Positions 44,550 to 55,984 of a stretch of DNA of 64,000 nt are shown piece after piece (within the stretch, counting starts at the first letter, position 1; every line of letters begins with the position of its first letter). The notes under the pieces are model-generated. The model was not told where the DNA came from. It saw only the letters and a program-made list of their open reading frames with translations, and searched no databases. Source of the DNA: Alteromonas sp047556435 (GTDB lineage: Bacteria; Pseudomonadota; Gammaproteobacteria; Enterobacterales; Alteromonadaceae); assembly GCF_047556435.1 (NCBI RefSeq), contig NZ_CP180210.1, positions 2,790,001 through 2,854,000 of the forward strand, read 5' to 3'. A program made the position numbers and the translations under genes.

Positions 44550-44876
44550 TTAAAATGGCATTTTGAAGCCAGGAGGAAGCGGCATACCACCTGTCACATC
44601 GCCCATTTTCTCTTTACTGGTTTCCTGCACGCGACGAACGCCGTCATTAAATGCAGCAGCAATCAGATCTTCCAGCATGTCTTTATCATCGTCCATTAAC
44701 GAGGGATCGATTTCCACGCGACGAACATTGTGATTACAGGTCAGCGTAATTTTTACCATACCTGCACCGGCTTCGCCGGTTACCTCAATGTTACCCAATT
44801 CTTCCTGGGCTTTCTGCATGCGCTCTTGCATTTGCTGCGCCTGCTTCATGATGTTTCCCATTCCACCTTTAAACAT
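44550..44876 (-). CDS. ybaB: YbaB/EbfC nucleoid-associated protein
   Basis: 108 residues. MGNIMKQAQQMQERMQKAQEELGNIEVTGEAGAGMVKITLTCN is the YbaB/EbfC hallmark, and the C-terminal PPGFKMPF is conserved. Small dimeric DNA-binding protein with a tweezer-like fold. Located between dnaX and recR as in most gammaproteobacteria. Confidence 0.95.
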   Translation of the reverse strand: MFKGGMGNIMKQAQQMQERMQKAQEELGNIEVTGEAGAGMVKITLTCNHNVRRVEIDPSLMDDDKDMLEDLIAAAFNDGVRRVQETSKEKMGDVTGGMPLPPGFKMPF

Positions 44877-44915
44877 GATGCTTTCTCACTTTTACTTGAT
44901 TTGAAACTGTCAGCC

Positions 44916-47468
44916 TTAGCGCGCTTTTACCGAATCAGCCACCACAGATGCCTGAAATACGCTCATTAAAGACTGAATTTTGTCGTCTGTACTAACCACA
45001 TGCTCAGCATGCTGTTGCCGCATGTTTTGAATACGTTGCTGAATTTGAAATGGAGTAGATTCAGGTTGCCCCATTTTGATTTCCAGCGAGATTTCCCGCC
45101 CCAGTCCTTCATTCAGCGCTGAGGTGAGCTGTGCTATTGCGCTTTCATTCACTAGATGCGCCTGACTCTCATCTAATTCAAGGGTGATGTTATCGTCTTC
45201 TCGATGAAATGCCGCATGCAGTGCAATTTGTTTAAGTAATCCCGCTATCGGCATATTCTCAACCAACTGACTCCAGCTATCAATCTGACTGGCATGCACC
45301 AGCTTGCTTCCGTCTTCCAGGTAAGCACTGAGCGGCGCACCATTATAGCTTTCTGTAACCGGTTGAGGCTTTGCATCAGAAGCATCGGCTTCTTCATAAG
45401 CACTTTCCTGCGCAACAATCTCTGGCTGCGCCTCGCCATGTTGCGACGGGGTTTGCTGACTCTCTTCATCGATATGAGTTTCAGACGCTGGCGCTGCGGT
45501 ATGCTCCGCTCTGGTTTCTGTCGCCCACGGTGGGGGGTCATTATCAACCGGCGCTGGTGAGGACGCCGTCTCTACAGAATGTCTGCTTGCGGCCGGCTCC
45601 GGCATGTCAGTTTGCGCATTGTCGGAACTTGAACCCGCCGGCATCTGACGTGTAGGCAGACGCACTGGGGCTGACGTTTCAGGCTTTTTTACGCCGGACT
45701 GGCGAGACTCCTCTCGGGCTTTTTTCAGCCGTTGGCGAAGAGCCAGCATTTCTTCTGTCGAAGACAACTGATGTTCCGCACTCTGCTGCGGGGCAGCCGC
45801 AGACGAGTCATGAACGTTATGCTCAGAAGCAGGCTCATCATAAGACGCCTCCTGATCTTCCATCGGCATATCTTCATAAGCAGAGAGGGGTGGACCGTCT
45901 TCAAATGGCGGGGGACCACTGTCGTCTTGCTGATGCTCATTATACTGCGCAGGCGATTGCCGTTTAGCCGTGTCATCGCGAAGTTGCTCTGCGTGACTTT
46001 CTAACGCGGCTAACTCCTGCGCCAGCGCCGGGTCACCATCTTCATCAGCGCGTTCCTCGGAATGCTCATCTGCCGCCGGCGTCGACTGCGGTGGTGTAGA
46101 CGCACTCTCATCCGGTACAGTTTGCTGATTATGGTGCTGCGGTGACGCGACGTTGTTTTGGTGTGCGCCTGTGGTCTCTGCTGGCGCAGTCGATGCACTT
46201 GCAGGAGACGCTAGGTTAGCGGCTTGCTGTTCAACTGGCGAAGGAGATTGAGGCTGCTTTAATTCGCTGCCTGCTTCAGGCTTAGTGGAACCAGAAGTAT
46301 TACCTGGCGTAGTACTGTGTACCGGCAGAGGTTGCGCGTCATCCGGTGCTGCGGATAAAATATCGTCAAGCCCTTCTACCGGACCAGACGGTGCAAATGA
46401 CATCATTCTGAGTACGGTCATTTCGAGCCCGCTTCGGCCATCTGGCGCGTAAGGCAAGTCTTTCTGACCCTGCAACGCTATTTGATACAGCAGTTGAACC
46501 TGCTCGGCTGGCAACGATTTGGCAAGTTGATATATCGCTTTTGCGGAAGTTGTCTCCAGCTTGCAAACATCAGGGATCCACTGCGTGAGTGCAATCTGAT
46601 GCAGAAGGCTGCTAAGTTCAGATATCACCTGCGCATAGTCAGGCGCCTGCTCGGCCATTGCAGCGATAATATCCATGGCGCTCTGGGGTTCTTTTTTTAC
46701 CACCGCGTGTATCAGGCGCAGCAACTGATGCTTGTCCATCAAGCCGAGCATGTCGGTAACAATAGCTGCCAGTACCTGATTGTCGCCCTGAGCAATCGCC
46801 TGATCGGTCAGACTCAGAGCATCACGCATACTGCCCTGAGCCGCACGGGCGAGTAGAGACAGCGCCGGGGCCTCATAGGCCACTGCCTCTGCGTCAAGAA
46901 TATGTGCAAGCTGCCCGGTGATTTGCTCGCGAGACAAGGCTTTGAGGTTGAACTGCAAACAACGCGATAAGATAGTTATAGGCAGTTTTTGCGGATCGGT
47001 TGTTGCCAGTAAAAATTTTACGTGCGGCGGTGGCTCTTCCAGCGTTTTCAATAAGGCATTGAAACTGTGCTTAGAAAGCATGTGCACTTCGTCGATGAGA
47101 TAAACCTTGAACCGACCACGGGTAGGCTTGTATTGAACGTTATCTAACAACTCCCGCGTATCTTCTACCTTGGTTCGGGAGGCCGCATCGATTTCCAGCA
47201 AATCAACATAGTTGCCGTGCTCAATTTCCTTACAGGTATCGCATTGCCCGCAAGGATTAGCGCCCTGCCCCTGTTCACAGTTCAGGCTTTTGGAGAAAAT
47301 ACGGGCGATGGTCGTTTTTCCCACGCCGCGGGTGCCGGTAAAAAGATAAGCGTGATGTAGCCGATCGTTGTCCAGCGCATTAGAAATAGCTGAGACAACG
47401 TGTTCCTGGCCCACCAGTTCGCTAAATTTTCCGGGTCGCCACTTTCTCGCAAGAACCTGATAACTCAT
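44916..47468 (-). CDS. dnaX: DNA polymerase III subunits gamma and tau
   Basis: 850 residues, longer than the 643 of E. coli tau because of a 300-residue acidic, Pro/Gln/Ser-rich linker (about residues 375-690). AAA+ motor: Walker A GTRGVGKTTIARIF, Zn-finger CGQCDTCKEIEHG, Walker B YLIDEVHMLSKHSFNALLKTLEEPP, sensor I TTDPQKLPITILSRC. The C-terminal tau-specific domain (about 700-850) binds the polymerase alpha subunit and DnaB. A slippery heptamer at codons 593-595 could produce a 596-residue gamma form. Confidence 0.96.
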   Translation of the reverse strand: MSYQVLARKWRPGKFSELVGQEHVVSAISNALDNDRLHHAYLFTGTRGVGKTTIARIFSKSLNCEQGQGANPCGQCDTCKEIEHGNYVDLLEIDAASRTKVEDTRELLDNVQYKPTRGRFKVYLIDEVHMLSKHSFNALLKTLEEPPPHVKFLLATTDPQKLPITILSRCLQFNLKALSREQITGQLAHILDAEAVAYEAPALSLLARAAQGSMRDALSLTDQAIAQGDNQVLAAIVTDMLGLMDKHQLLRLIHAVVKKEPQSAMDIIAAMAEQAPDYAQVISELSSLLHQIALTQWIPDVCKLETTSAKAIYQLAKSLPAEQVQLLYQIALQGQKDLPYAPDGRSGLEMTVLRMMSFAPSGPVEGLDDILSAAPDDAQPLPVHSTTPGNTSGSTKPEAGSELKQPQSPSPVEQQAANLASPASASTAPAETTGAHQNNVASPQHHNQQTVPDESASTPPQSTPAADEHSEERADEDGDPALAQELAALESHAEQLRDDTAKRQSPAQYNEHQQDDSGPPPFEDGPPLSAYEDMPMEDQEASYDEPASEHNVHDSSAAAPQQSAEHQLSSTEEMLALRQRLKKAREESRQSGVKKPETSAPVRLPTRQMPAGSSSDNAQTDMPEPAASRHSVETASSPAPVDNDPPPWATETRAEHTAAPASETHIDEESQQTPSQHGEAQPEIVAQESAYEEADASDAKPQPVTESYNGAPLSAYLEDGSKLVHASQIDSWSQLVENMPIAGLLKQIALHAAFHREDDNITLELDESQAHLVNESAIAQLTSALNEGLGREISLEIKMGQPESTPFQIQQRIQNMRQQHAEHVVSTDDKIQSLMSVFQASVVADSVKAR
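45684..45690 (-). promoter_or_regulatory. Programmed -1 frameshift site in dnaX (candidate)
   Basis: Minus-strand A AAA AAG in the zero frame GTA AAA AAG CCT GAA (codons 593-597). After a -1 slip the next codons are GCC TGA, so translation would stop one residue later. E. coli dnaX has the same heptamer and also stops after one residue. AGGAG lies 17 nt upstream; a weak CTGA/TCAG and a 7-bp GCGTCTG/CAGATGC stem lie downstream. Confidence 0.65.
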
Positions 47469-47482
47469 GCTGGCTTTATTCC

Positions 47483-48019
47483 TTATTCGCCTTCAAATTC
47501 ACAGATGGTAAAGGAATCAATACCCAGTGCTTCCAGCTTTTCTCTACCGCCAAGATCTGGCAGGCCAATGACAAAACCAGCATGTTGCACTTCGCCGCCG
47601 AGGCTGCGAATTAACTTAGCAGAGGCGCCAATGGTTCCCCCGGTAGCCAACAGATCGTCAATTAGAAGCACTTTATCGCCAGGTTTGATAGCATCTTTAT
47701 GGATTTCAAGGGTATCCATGCCGTATTCAAGCTCATAGCTTTCGCTGACGACTTCGCGGGGCAGTTTATTCGGCTTCCTGACAGGCACAAAGCCTATTCC
47801 CATTTCAATAGCCAGCGGTGCACCAAACAAAAAGCCCCTGGCTTCTGTTCCGGCTACTTTGTCAAAGTTCATTGGCAGATATTTTTCCAGCAGCAACGAA
47901 ATACAGCTACTGAATGCCTTATGATCTTCTAATACGCTGGTAACGTCCCGAAACATAATGCCGGGCTTTGGGTAATCAGGTACGGATTTAACAACGGATT
48001 TAATATATTCTGCAGTCAC
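47483..48019 (-). CDS. apt: Adenine phosphoribosyltransferase
   Basis: 178 residues starting with GTG (48019). Type I phosphoribosyltransferase: YPKPGIMFRDVTSVLED, GTEARGFLFGAPLAIEMGIGFVPVRKPNKLP and the PRPP loop VLLIDDLLATGGTIGASAKLI. Salvages adenine to AMP. It lies 14 nt upstream of the dnaX start on the same strand, the usual apt-dnaX order. Confidence 0.97.
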   Translation of the reverse strand: MTAEYIKSVVKSVPDYPKPGIMFRDVTSVLEDHKAFSSCISLLLEKYLPMNFDKVAGTEARGFLFGAPLAIEMGIGFVPVRKPNKLPREVVSESYELEYGMDTLEIHKDAIKPGDKVLLIDDLLATGGTIGASAKLIRSLGGEVQHAGFVIGLPDLGGREKLEALGIDSFTICEFEGE

Positions 48020-48041
48020 AATAAAACCTAGTTATTTAGCC

Positions 48042-48164
48042 TTACAGCCAAAACGTGAACCAGCCGCAGATAATATGCAGAAGCGGAAACGCCACTAGCG
48101 TTACCAGAGACGCAAGAAAGTACCACTTATTGTAGACTTCTTTGAATTCAGAATTGTCAGCCAT
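48042..48164 (-). CDS. 40-residue single-pass membrane protein
   Basis: MADNSEFKEVYNKWYFLASL followed by VTLVAFPLLHIICGWFTFWL: a short acidic/basic N-terminus, then one continuous hydrophobic segment to the C-terminus. The ribosome site (AGGTAG) is modest. It ends 22 nt upstream of the apt start on the same strand, so it could share the apt-dnaX transcript. I recognise no family. Small membrane proteins of this kind are easily missed in annotation. Confidence 0.6.
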   Translation of the reverse strand: MADNSEFKEVYNKWYFLASLVTLVAFPLLHIICGWFTFWL

Positions 48165-48284
48165 GAACACTACCTAAAACAATTTTATGATCAAAAAATG
48201 GTGGTAAATGGTAATCGAATCGGTTCCGGAATGACAGTCTAATTACCAGTGATAGCGGTTATTCGTATGTCTGATGTGCGATTT

Positions 48285-49025
48285 TTACTCGCCAGCTATC
48301 AGGATCCCACTGTCCAGCATCTCAGAAATAGTCTTAAAGGCACCTGACTCCACTTGTTGTGGCGAGAGAGAAGGCACTTGTTCGCGGAGTCCTGTCACTA
48401 TATCTGATACCGATATTGACTCTTCTGCCATATTCACAAGCATTGCCGTTAATGGGTTTACTACCATAAAAGCTACGTCCTCGTCCCGGTTACGATAGAC
48501 GACGTAGTAGTGACGATGCTCATTAATTTCAGGAGTGAGGAAGTCCGGTCCGAGCAGATGAACCGGGTAAATGTAGGAAACTAATGACGCTAAAGGCGAT
48601 ACACAAACTGTCTCAGGAACCTCGTCGCGGTCCCAGAAGGCAACCGGAGTGGGAGTCTTGCGGATACTGACATCCAGTTCCAGCCATTCGTAATGTGCCA
48701 ACTCAGGAAGCCAATCAGGGTAATCCGACAGACATTTGGGGCCGGATGATAAAAACTCGACAAACTCCTGACTTATCTGCGCGAAATAAGGCGAACGACA
48801 GTGGTGCTGTGCAAAAAACTGTCTGGCCAGGGTCTCACTTTGTTTTTCACTGAGGATATCGAAGATAACCGGAAAGCCTGATTGCAGAAAATTAAGAATA
48901 TTATTAAAAAACAGTGACTGATAGACAGCCAGTCTCCTGGCTTCGTCTGGATTGGCCGGTGTCGCTGACTCCGGATTTCGTATAGCCTGAGTAAATTGTC
49001 TTTGCGTCGCCTGAAAAGACTTCAT
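48285..49025 (-). CDS. hvfC: HvfC-like RiPP maturation partner (DUF2063)
   Basis: 246 residues, soluble. The N-terminus FQATQRQFTQAIRNPESATP with RRLAVYQSLFFNNILNFLQSGFPVIFDILSE is the DUF2063 DNA-binding-like domain found next to DUF692 enzymes; a second domain follows, with HYEWLELDVSI and the final VESGAFKTISEMLDSGILI resembling a winged-helix-like peptide-recognition element. It is thought to bind the precursor and aid the MNIO enzyme. The start overlaps the hvfB stop by 4 nt, so the two are translationally coupled. Confidence 0.85.
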   Translation of the reverse strand: MKSFQATQRQFTQAIRNPESATPANPDEARRLAVYQSLFFNNILNFLQSGFPVIFDILSEKQSETLARQFFAQHHCRSPYFAQISQEFVEFLSSGPKCLSDYPDWLPELAHYEWLELDVSIRKTPTPVAFWDRDEVPETVCVSPLASLVSYIYPVHLLGPDFLTPEINEHRHYYVVYRNRDEDVAFMVVNPLTAMLVNMAEESISVSDIVTGLREQVPSLSPQQVESGAFKTISEMLDSGILIAGE

Positions 49026-49870
49026 ACGACAGCCCTTGACGGTGATTTCGCCGACAGATATTTACCCTGAATTTTCTTGATGCGACGCACTTCCTTCAAA
49101 AGATCTGCGATTGGCGGTATATTAAAATCGCGCTCAAGCAAGGTGGGGAATACGCCGTGTAACTCGTATGCGCTCTCAAGCAATGCCCACACTTCATCGA
49201 TGACATCTGCACCATGGGAGTCCACTTTCAGATCGTCAGCTTCATCAAAATGCCCTGCTATATGCCCATAAACAATGCGCTGTGAAGGCAGCGACTTGAG
49301 AAATGTCTGCGGGTCATAGCGATGATTAATGCTGTTTACATATAAGTTGTTCACGTCCAGCAGCATCTTACAACCTGACTGTTCAAGCACCTCCAGTGTA
49401 AAGTCCAGTTCTGTCATCTCCTGACCAGGCGCGATGTAGTAAGACACATTTTCCAGTACCAGAGGGCGCTCCAAAATCTCCTGCACAGTCTGTATACGCT
49501 TTGCGACATGGGTTGCCGCTTCTTGTGTAAAAGGGATCGGCATAAGGTCATACATATGACCTTCGCCTGAACAGTAGCTAAGATGTTCGCTATAAAGAGC
49601 GATGTCATATTTATCTAAAAATGCCTTAACCTGCTTCAGAAATGTGATATCTAGAGGATCGCTGCTACCAATAGATAACGATAAACCGTGAGTAGAAAAT
49701 GGTGCCTGTGACAAGCACTGCTTGAACTGACTCTCAAATTTTCCGCCAAGCGGGATCCAGTTTTCAGGCGCCACCTCCCAAAAATCGACGTCGTCAGGAA
49801 GTCGTGGCAATAGTGTTGAAAGCATCTCCCTGCGAAGCCCCAGCCCCGCTCCGCTAATACCCTGTTTCAT
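49022..49870 (-). CDS. hvfB: HvfB-like MNIO peptide maturase (DUF692)
   Basis: 282 residues from the ATG at 49870 (AGAG upstream); a GTG three codons earlier is possible. TIM-barrel DUF692 protein with GAGLGLRREML, FWEVAPENW, STHGLSLSIGSSDPLD, YSEHLSYC, LVLENVSYY, LLDVNNLYVN and VYGHIAGHFDE: the His, Glu, Asp and Asn residues of these blocks form the multinuclear iron site in the family. It should oxidatively modify Cys residues of the HvfA precursor. Lies downstream of hvfA, after an intrinsic terminator. Confidence 0.9.
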   Translation of the reverse strand: MKQGISGAGLGLRREMLSTLLPRLPDDVDFWEVAPENWIPLGGKFESQFKQCLSQAPFSTHGLSLSIGSSDPLDITFLKQVKAFLDKYDIALYSEHLSYCSGEGHMYDLMPIPFTQEAATHVAKRIQTVQEILERPLVLENVSYYIAPGQEMTELDFTLEVLEQSGCKMLLDVNNLYVNSINHRYDPQTFLKSLPSQRIVYGHIAGHFDEADDLKVDSHGADVIDEVWALLESAYELHGVFPTLLERDFNIPPIADLLKEVRRIKKIQGKYLSAKSPSRAVV

Positions 49871-50010
49871 ACTATTCACTCTGATAATGACACGCTGGTA
49901 AATTCACGCTTCTGTTACCCTACTCTGCTAAAGCACAGGCTGCAATTCTGAAAGGACGAACAAATAACTGTACTTTGCAGCGAGAAAATTATGGGATTGT
50001 TCTGCCTCGA

Positions 50011-50039
50011 AAAGAAAAACGGCCACATAAAAGTGGCCG
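50011..50039 (-). terminator. Intrinsic terminator between hvfA and hvfB
   Basis: Minus-strand CGGCCAC-TTTTAT-GTGGCCG stem followed by TTTTTCTTTT, 18 nt past the hvfA stop. Partial read-through would give more precursor than enzyme mRNA. Confidence 0.85.
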
Positions 50040-50056
50040 CAGGTATTAGACGCGGC

Positions 50057-50599
50057 TTACATGCTACCGCATTTACCTTCTTTCTCAGCCTTCGCGGCTT
50101 TATCACCACCGCATTTGCCTTCGCCGCACTTACCTTCTTTGGCTGCCTTGTCGCCACCGCATTTGCCTTCACCGCACTTGCCTTCTTTGGCTGCCTTATC
50201 GCCGCCGCATTTGCCTTCGCCGCACTTGCCTTCTTGGGCAGCCTTGTCGCCACCACATTTGCCTTCGCCGCACTTACCTTCTTTGGCAGCCTTGTCGCCA
50301 CCACATTTGCCTTCGCCGCACTTACCTTCTTTGGCAGCCTTGTCGCCACCGCATTTGCCTTCGCCGCACTTGCCTTCTTTGGCAGCCTTGTCACCACCGC
50401 ATTTGCCTTCGCCGCACTTGCCTTCTTTGGCAGCCTTGTCACCACCACATTTGCCTTCAGCAGCAAACTGGCTGTAACCGGATTCCAATGATTGCATTCC
50501 AAAGGGGTTCGCGTCAGCAACCGCTATCCCCGACGCCAAAGAGCCAATCACCACTGCACCTAACGCACTTGCTACACTTGATTTCTTAACCTGTTTCAT
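50057..50599 (-). CDS. hvfA: HvfA-like RiPP precursor with 16 EGKC motifs
   Basis: 180 residues. A Sec signal peptide (KKSSVASALGAVVIGSLASG, cleavage near AVA-DANPFG) is followed by a leader NPFGMQSLESGYSQFA and then an array of EGKC motifs: one single, seven units of the 16-mer GGDKAAKEGKCGEGKC, and one final EGKCGSM. All 16 Cys are in EGKC. In Haemophilus HvfA the Cys of EGKCG is converted by HvfB to an oxazolone-thioamide that binds copper. The product here is probably exported and metal-binding. AGAGGG precedes the ATG. The unusual number of repeats is the main oddity. Confidence 0.9.
   Translation of the reverse strand: MKQVKKSSVASALGAVVIGSLASGIAVADANPFGMQSLESGYSQFAAEGKCGGDKAAKEGKCGEGKCGGDKAAKEGKCGEGKCGGDKAAKEGKCGEGKCGGDKAAKEGKCGEGKCGGDKAAQEGKCGEGKCGGDKAAKEGKCGEGKCGGDKAAKEGKCGEGKCGGDKAAKAEKEGKCGSM
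50093..50446. repeat. 48-nt tandem repeat inside hvfA
   Basis: About 7.4 copies of a 48-nt unit encoding the 16-residue block, with few synonymous differences (GCC/GCG-type changes, one Lys to Gln). The high identity between copies suggests recent expansion or frequent homogenisation by slippage or recombination. Copy number may vary between strains. Confidence 0.9.
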
Positions 50600-50702
50600 T
50601 TTATAACCCTCTTATCTTTATTTACACAATGACTGCGCATGTAATTTCTAAGACCTTACCCCAGGCATTTTAATTTCATTTAAATTACTTTAAATAACAT
50701 TT

Positions 50703-52259
50703 TTAGTCTTCTGCCTGATAACCTATCCGAAAACCACCCCAGTGCTTCCCGTTCACAAATATAGGCGCTGAAAGATCATGCATCACTTCGCCGGTATCTC
50801 TTTTGTAGGTCTGTAATAAAAATGACTCTGTATTTTTCGCACAGCGAATACCCGTAGGGTCATTAAAAATACGCTTTGTTCTGCTGGCAGCCAGGTCTTT
50901 CTCGTAGTTTCCTGTGATTGGCTGGCTAAACTTCTTGTTATGCGTGGGAAAATAACCATTTTTATCAACGGCCCCCGCGTAGATAATGAAGCTGTTGTTG
51001 TCCAATATCGGCTCCTGAATATCAGGCAGTACATTATCGGTGAAACGATCAAAGGCCGATGAATACTTTTGCGGATTGGTATTTGGCACCGGCTTATAGT
51101 TAAAATCAAACAACGCGCGTTCAGCTATTTTGCCGGCGAGAATAGCCTGTTCGAATAGTTCACCAATCTGGAAAGCAGCCTGTTGTGCTATGCGCTGCAC
51201 TTCAGAGTTTCTGTCTGGCAGAGTAAATTTTCCAAGTTGCCGAAAAATATCTTCTGTTTGTCGACTAAGGCCAAGTACCTTTTCAGACACTTCAGTCAAA
51301 TCCGCTTCAAGCGATTGGGTGGTTTGATGAAGTTGCATGATATTTGTGCTGATACCACTGCTGTTTTCTCCATGCAGATTAACCGTATCACGCACCTCAG
51401 ACATCGCTGAAGCTGCTTGTGAAGACGATTCGGATGTTGCTTTTATTAAAGTAGAAGTCTGATTGATAATTTCAGACATCTCTTCCCCGGCTAACGCAAC
51501 ACGAGCAATGGAGTCCACAGAATCTTTGCTGCAACGGTTAATATCAGTAAGCACGTCATCAATGCCTTGAGTCGCATCCGTCGTTTTCTTAGCCAGGTCT
51601 CTTACCTCATCTGCAACAACAGCAAACCCACGTCCCTGCTCACCTGCGCGTGCCGCCTCTATGGCGGCGTTCAGTGCCAACATATTGGTTTGATCAGCGA
51701 GCTGGTTTATTGTCGTGGTAATACTACTAATTGCTTCTGCTCGCTGCTTTAACGTATCAAGCATATCCTTTGTCAGGGTAATCTCTTTACTAAGAGAAGT
51801 TTGTTGGGACAGTAATCGTTCCAGAAGCTTATTGCTTGACTGTGTTTTTTCATCAGAATCCAGGATCTTACCCTGCGCGAGTTCGGCATACTGCATCAGT
51901 TGCGCATTTCCGTTTTCGAGTGAGGAGATCCGGTCAGCCATCTCACTTACATTATCAACCTGTTGCTTGAATGAGGCTGAGAGTTTGTCTAAAAAATGGG
52001 AAACGGTAGCGCCACCGATTGCTATCCTGCTGGCAGAGTGACTGACAGATTCGCCAATTTCAGTACATTGAGGGCTACTGAGTGGATCGTCAACAATCAG
52101 ATGACTGTCTCCTAGCGATCTTGCGTTAACTCCTAAGTAGGTAATGGTCAACGACAATACTGCAGCAATAAGCCCTGTTAACCACCACGGTAATGACAGT
52201 ATCGACATAACACTCACTGCGACAACCAAAACCATAAACTGAATAATTGCTAACTTCAC
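50703..52259 (-). CDS. Methyl-accepting chemotaxis protein with cytoplasmic C-terminal sensor
   Basis: 518 residues. Two closely spaced membrane helices at residues about 4-46 leave almost no periplasmic part, so the sensor is not periplasmic. The MCP signalling hairpin tip is INQLADQTNMLALNAAIEAARAGEQGRGFAVVADEVRDLAKKT at about residues 185-230. The last 150 residues form a separate domain (DNNSFIIYAGAVDKNGYFPTHNKKFSQ, DPTGIRCAKNTESFLLQTYKR, DLSAPIFVNGKHWGGFRIGY), a Cache-like ligand domain placed in the cytoplasm. No CheA/CheW or flagellar genes are adjacent. Confidence 0.85.
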   Translation of the reverse strand: MKLAIIQFMVLVVAVSVMSILSLPWWLTGLIAAVLSLTITYLGVNARSLGDSHLIVDDPLSSPQCTEIGESVSHSASRIAIGGATVSHFLDKLSASFKQQVDNVSEMADRISSLENGNAQLMQYAELAQGKILDSDEKTQSSNKLLERLLSQQTSLSKEITLTKDMLDTLKQRAEAISSITTTINQLADQTNMLALNAAIEAARAGEQGRGFAVVADEVRDLAKKTTDATQGIDDVLTDINRCSKDSVDSIARVALAGEEMSEIINQTSTLIKATSESSSQAASAMSEVRDTVNLHGENSSGISTNIMQLHQTTQSLEADLTEVSEKVLGLSRQTEDIFRQLGKFTLPDRNSEVQRIAQQAAFQIGELFEQAILAGKIAERALFDFNYKPVPNTNPQKYSSAFDRFTDNVLPDIQEPILDNNSFIIYAGAVDKNGYFPTHNKKFSQPITGNYEKDLAASRTKRIFNDPTGIRCAKNTESFLLQTYKRDTGEVMHDLSAPIFVNGKHWGGFRIGYQAED

Positions 52260-52498
52260 AACTACAATTCCCTATTCTTAATGACCCAAATATAAGCGAT
52301 ACAAAACTGAGTGGGATAACCATAGTCGTAGATAAAGAAAAAGCCTATAAGAATATAGTCTTACTACTATGGCTCTGGTTAGGCCTTGGTATGCCCACTT
52401 GTATGATGTGGCCGCGATAAAAAGCACACCTGAGTATCGTCATACGACTTAAGTTGCTTGGCCACTTTTTTAAGAAATTTTAGACAAGACATAAACGA

Positions 52499-52528
52499 AA
52501 AAAGCCCGCTCAGTTGAGCGGGCTTTTC
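52499..52528 (-). terminator. rRNA operon terminator
   Basis: Minus-strand AGCCCGCTCA-ACTG-AGCGGGCT stem plus TTTTTTCG, 9 nt past the 5S 3' end. Confidence 0.9.
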
Positions 52529-52536
52529 GAATGGGA

Positions 52537-52653
52537 GCTTGGCGGTGTGCTACTCTCACATGGGGAGACCCCACACTACCATCGCCGCTAACGTGTTTCA
52601 CTTCTGAGTTCGGAATGGGATCAGGTGGTGCCACGTCGCTATGGCCGCCAAGC
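52537..52653 (-). rRNA. rrf: 5S ribosomal RNA
   Basis: 117 nt on the minus strand beginning GCTTGGCGGCCATAGCGACG and ending in the complementary CACACCGCCAAGC, with the central CCGAACTCAGAAGTGAAAC loop. Ends estimated to a few bases. Confidence 0.93.
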
Positions 52654-52979
52654 ATAAACTGTGTGCAGAATTAACGAAGCGCATGCTGCTTTCTGAGTTA
52701 ACGTCTGCGCAAGGAGGACTTAAAGTACACTTTACCGTGTGTTAAGTCAGCCTCGCTTAAATTAGTAACAATTTGGGAAAGTCTGATATTCAATCGTGTT
52801 GAGTAACTTATCTACTCTACTTTACTATTTCTTAGCTTGTCTCACACAACTCTCAATGCTTATAACTCTTCCCACTTTAGCGAGTAGAAAAATGGCCAGT
52901 CGATTTTACATCGACGGTGAAGCCATTTTGCACGCCCACTTGCAAAGCAAGTGCTTGTAGGTAAAGAGCTAAAAAGCTT

Positions 52980-52992
52980 CTTGGGCGTTGTA

Positions 52993-53000
<8 letters not shown>
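52980..53000 (-). other. 23S rRNA processing stem (3' arm)
   Basis: CTTAACCATACAACGCCCAAG on the minus strand can pair with CTTGGGGTTGTATGGTTAAG at 55997-55978, forming the long stem that brackets 23S rRNA and is cut by RNase III. Confidence 0.75.

Positions 53001-55984
<2,984 letters not shown>

Noticed and set aside
50093..50446. Regular repeats that could be taken for a CRISPR array
   Set aside because: The repeats are contiguous, in frame and encode EGKC units; there are no variable spacers and no cas genes.
50061..50477. 138-codon plus-strand frame rich in LPSPHLPS repeats, and a 201-codon minus frame at 49915-50520
   Set aside because: Both are shadows of the hvfA tandem repeat in other frames. 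A 48-nt unit without stops stays open in several frames; neither has a ribosome site or plausible protein composition.
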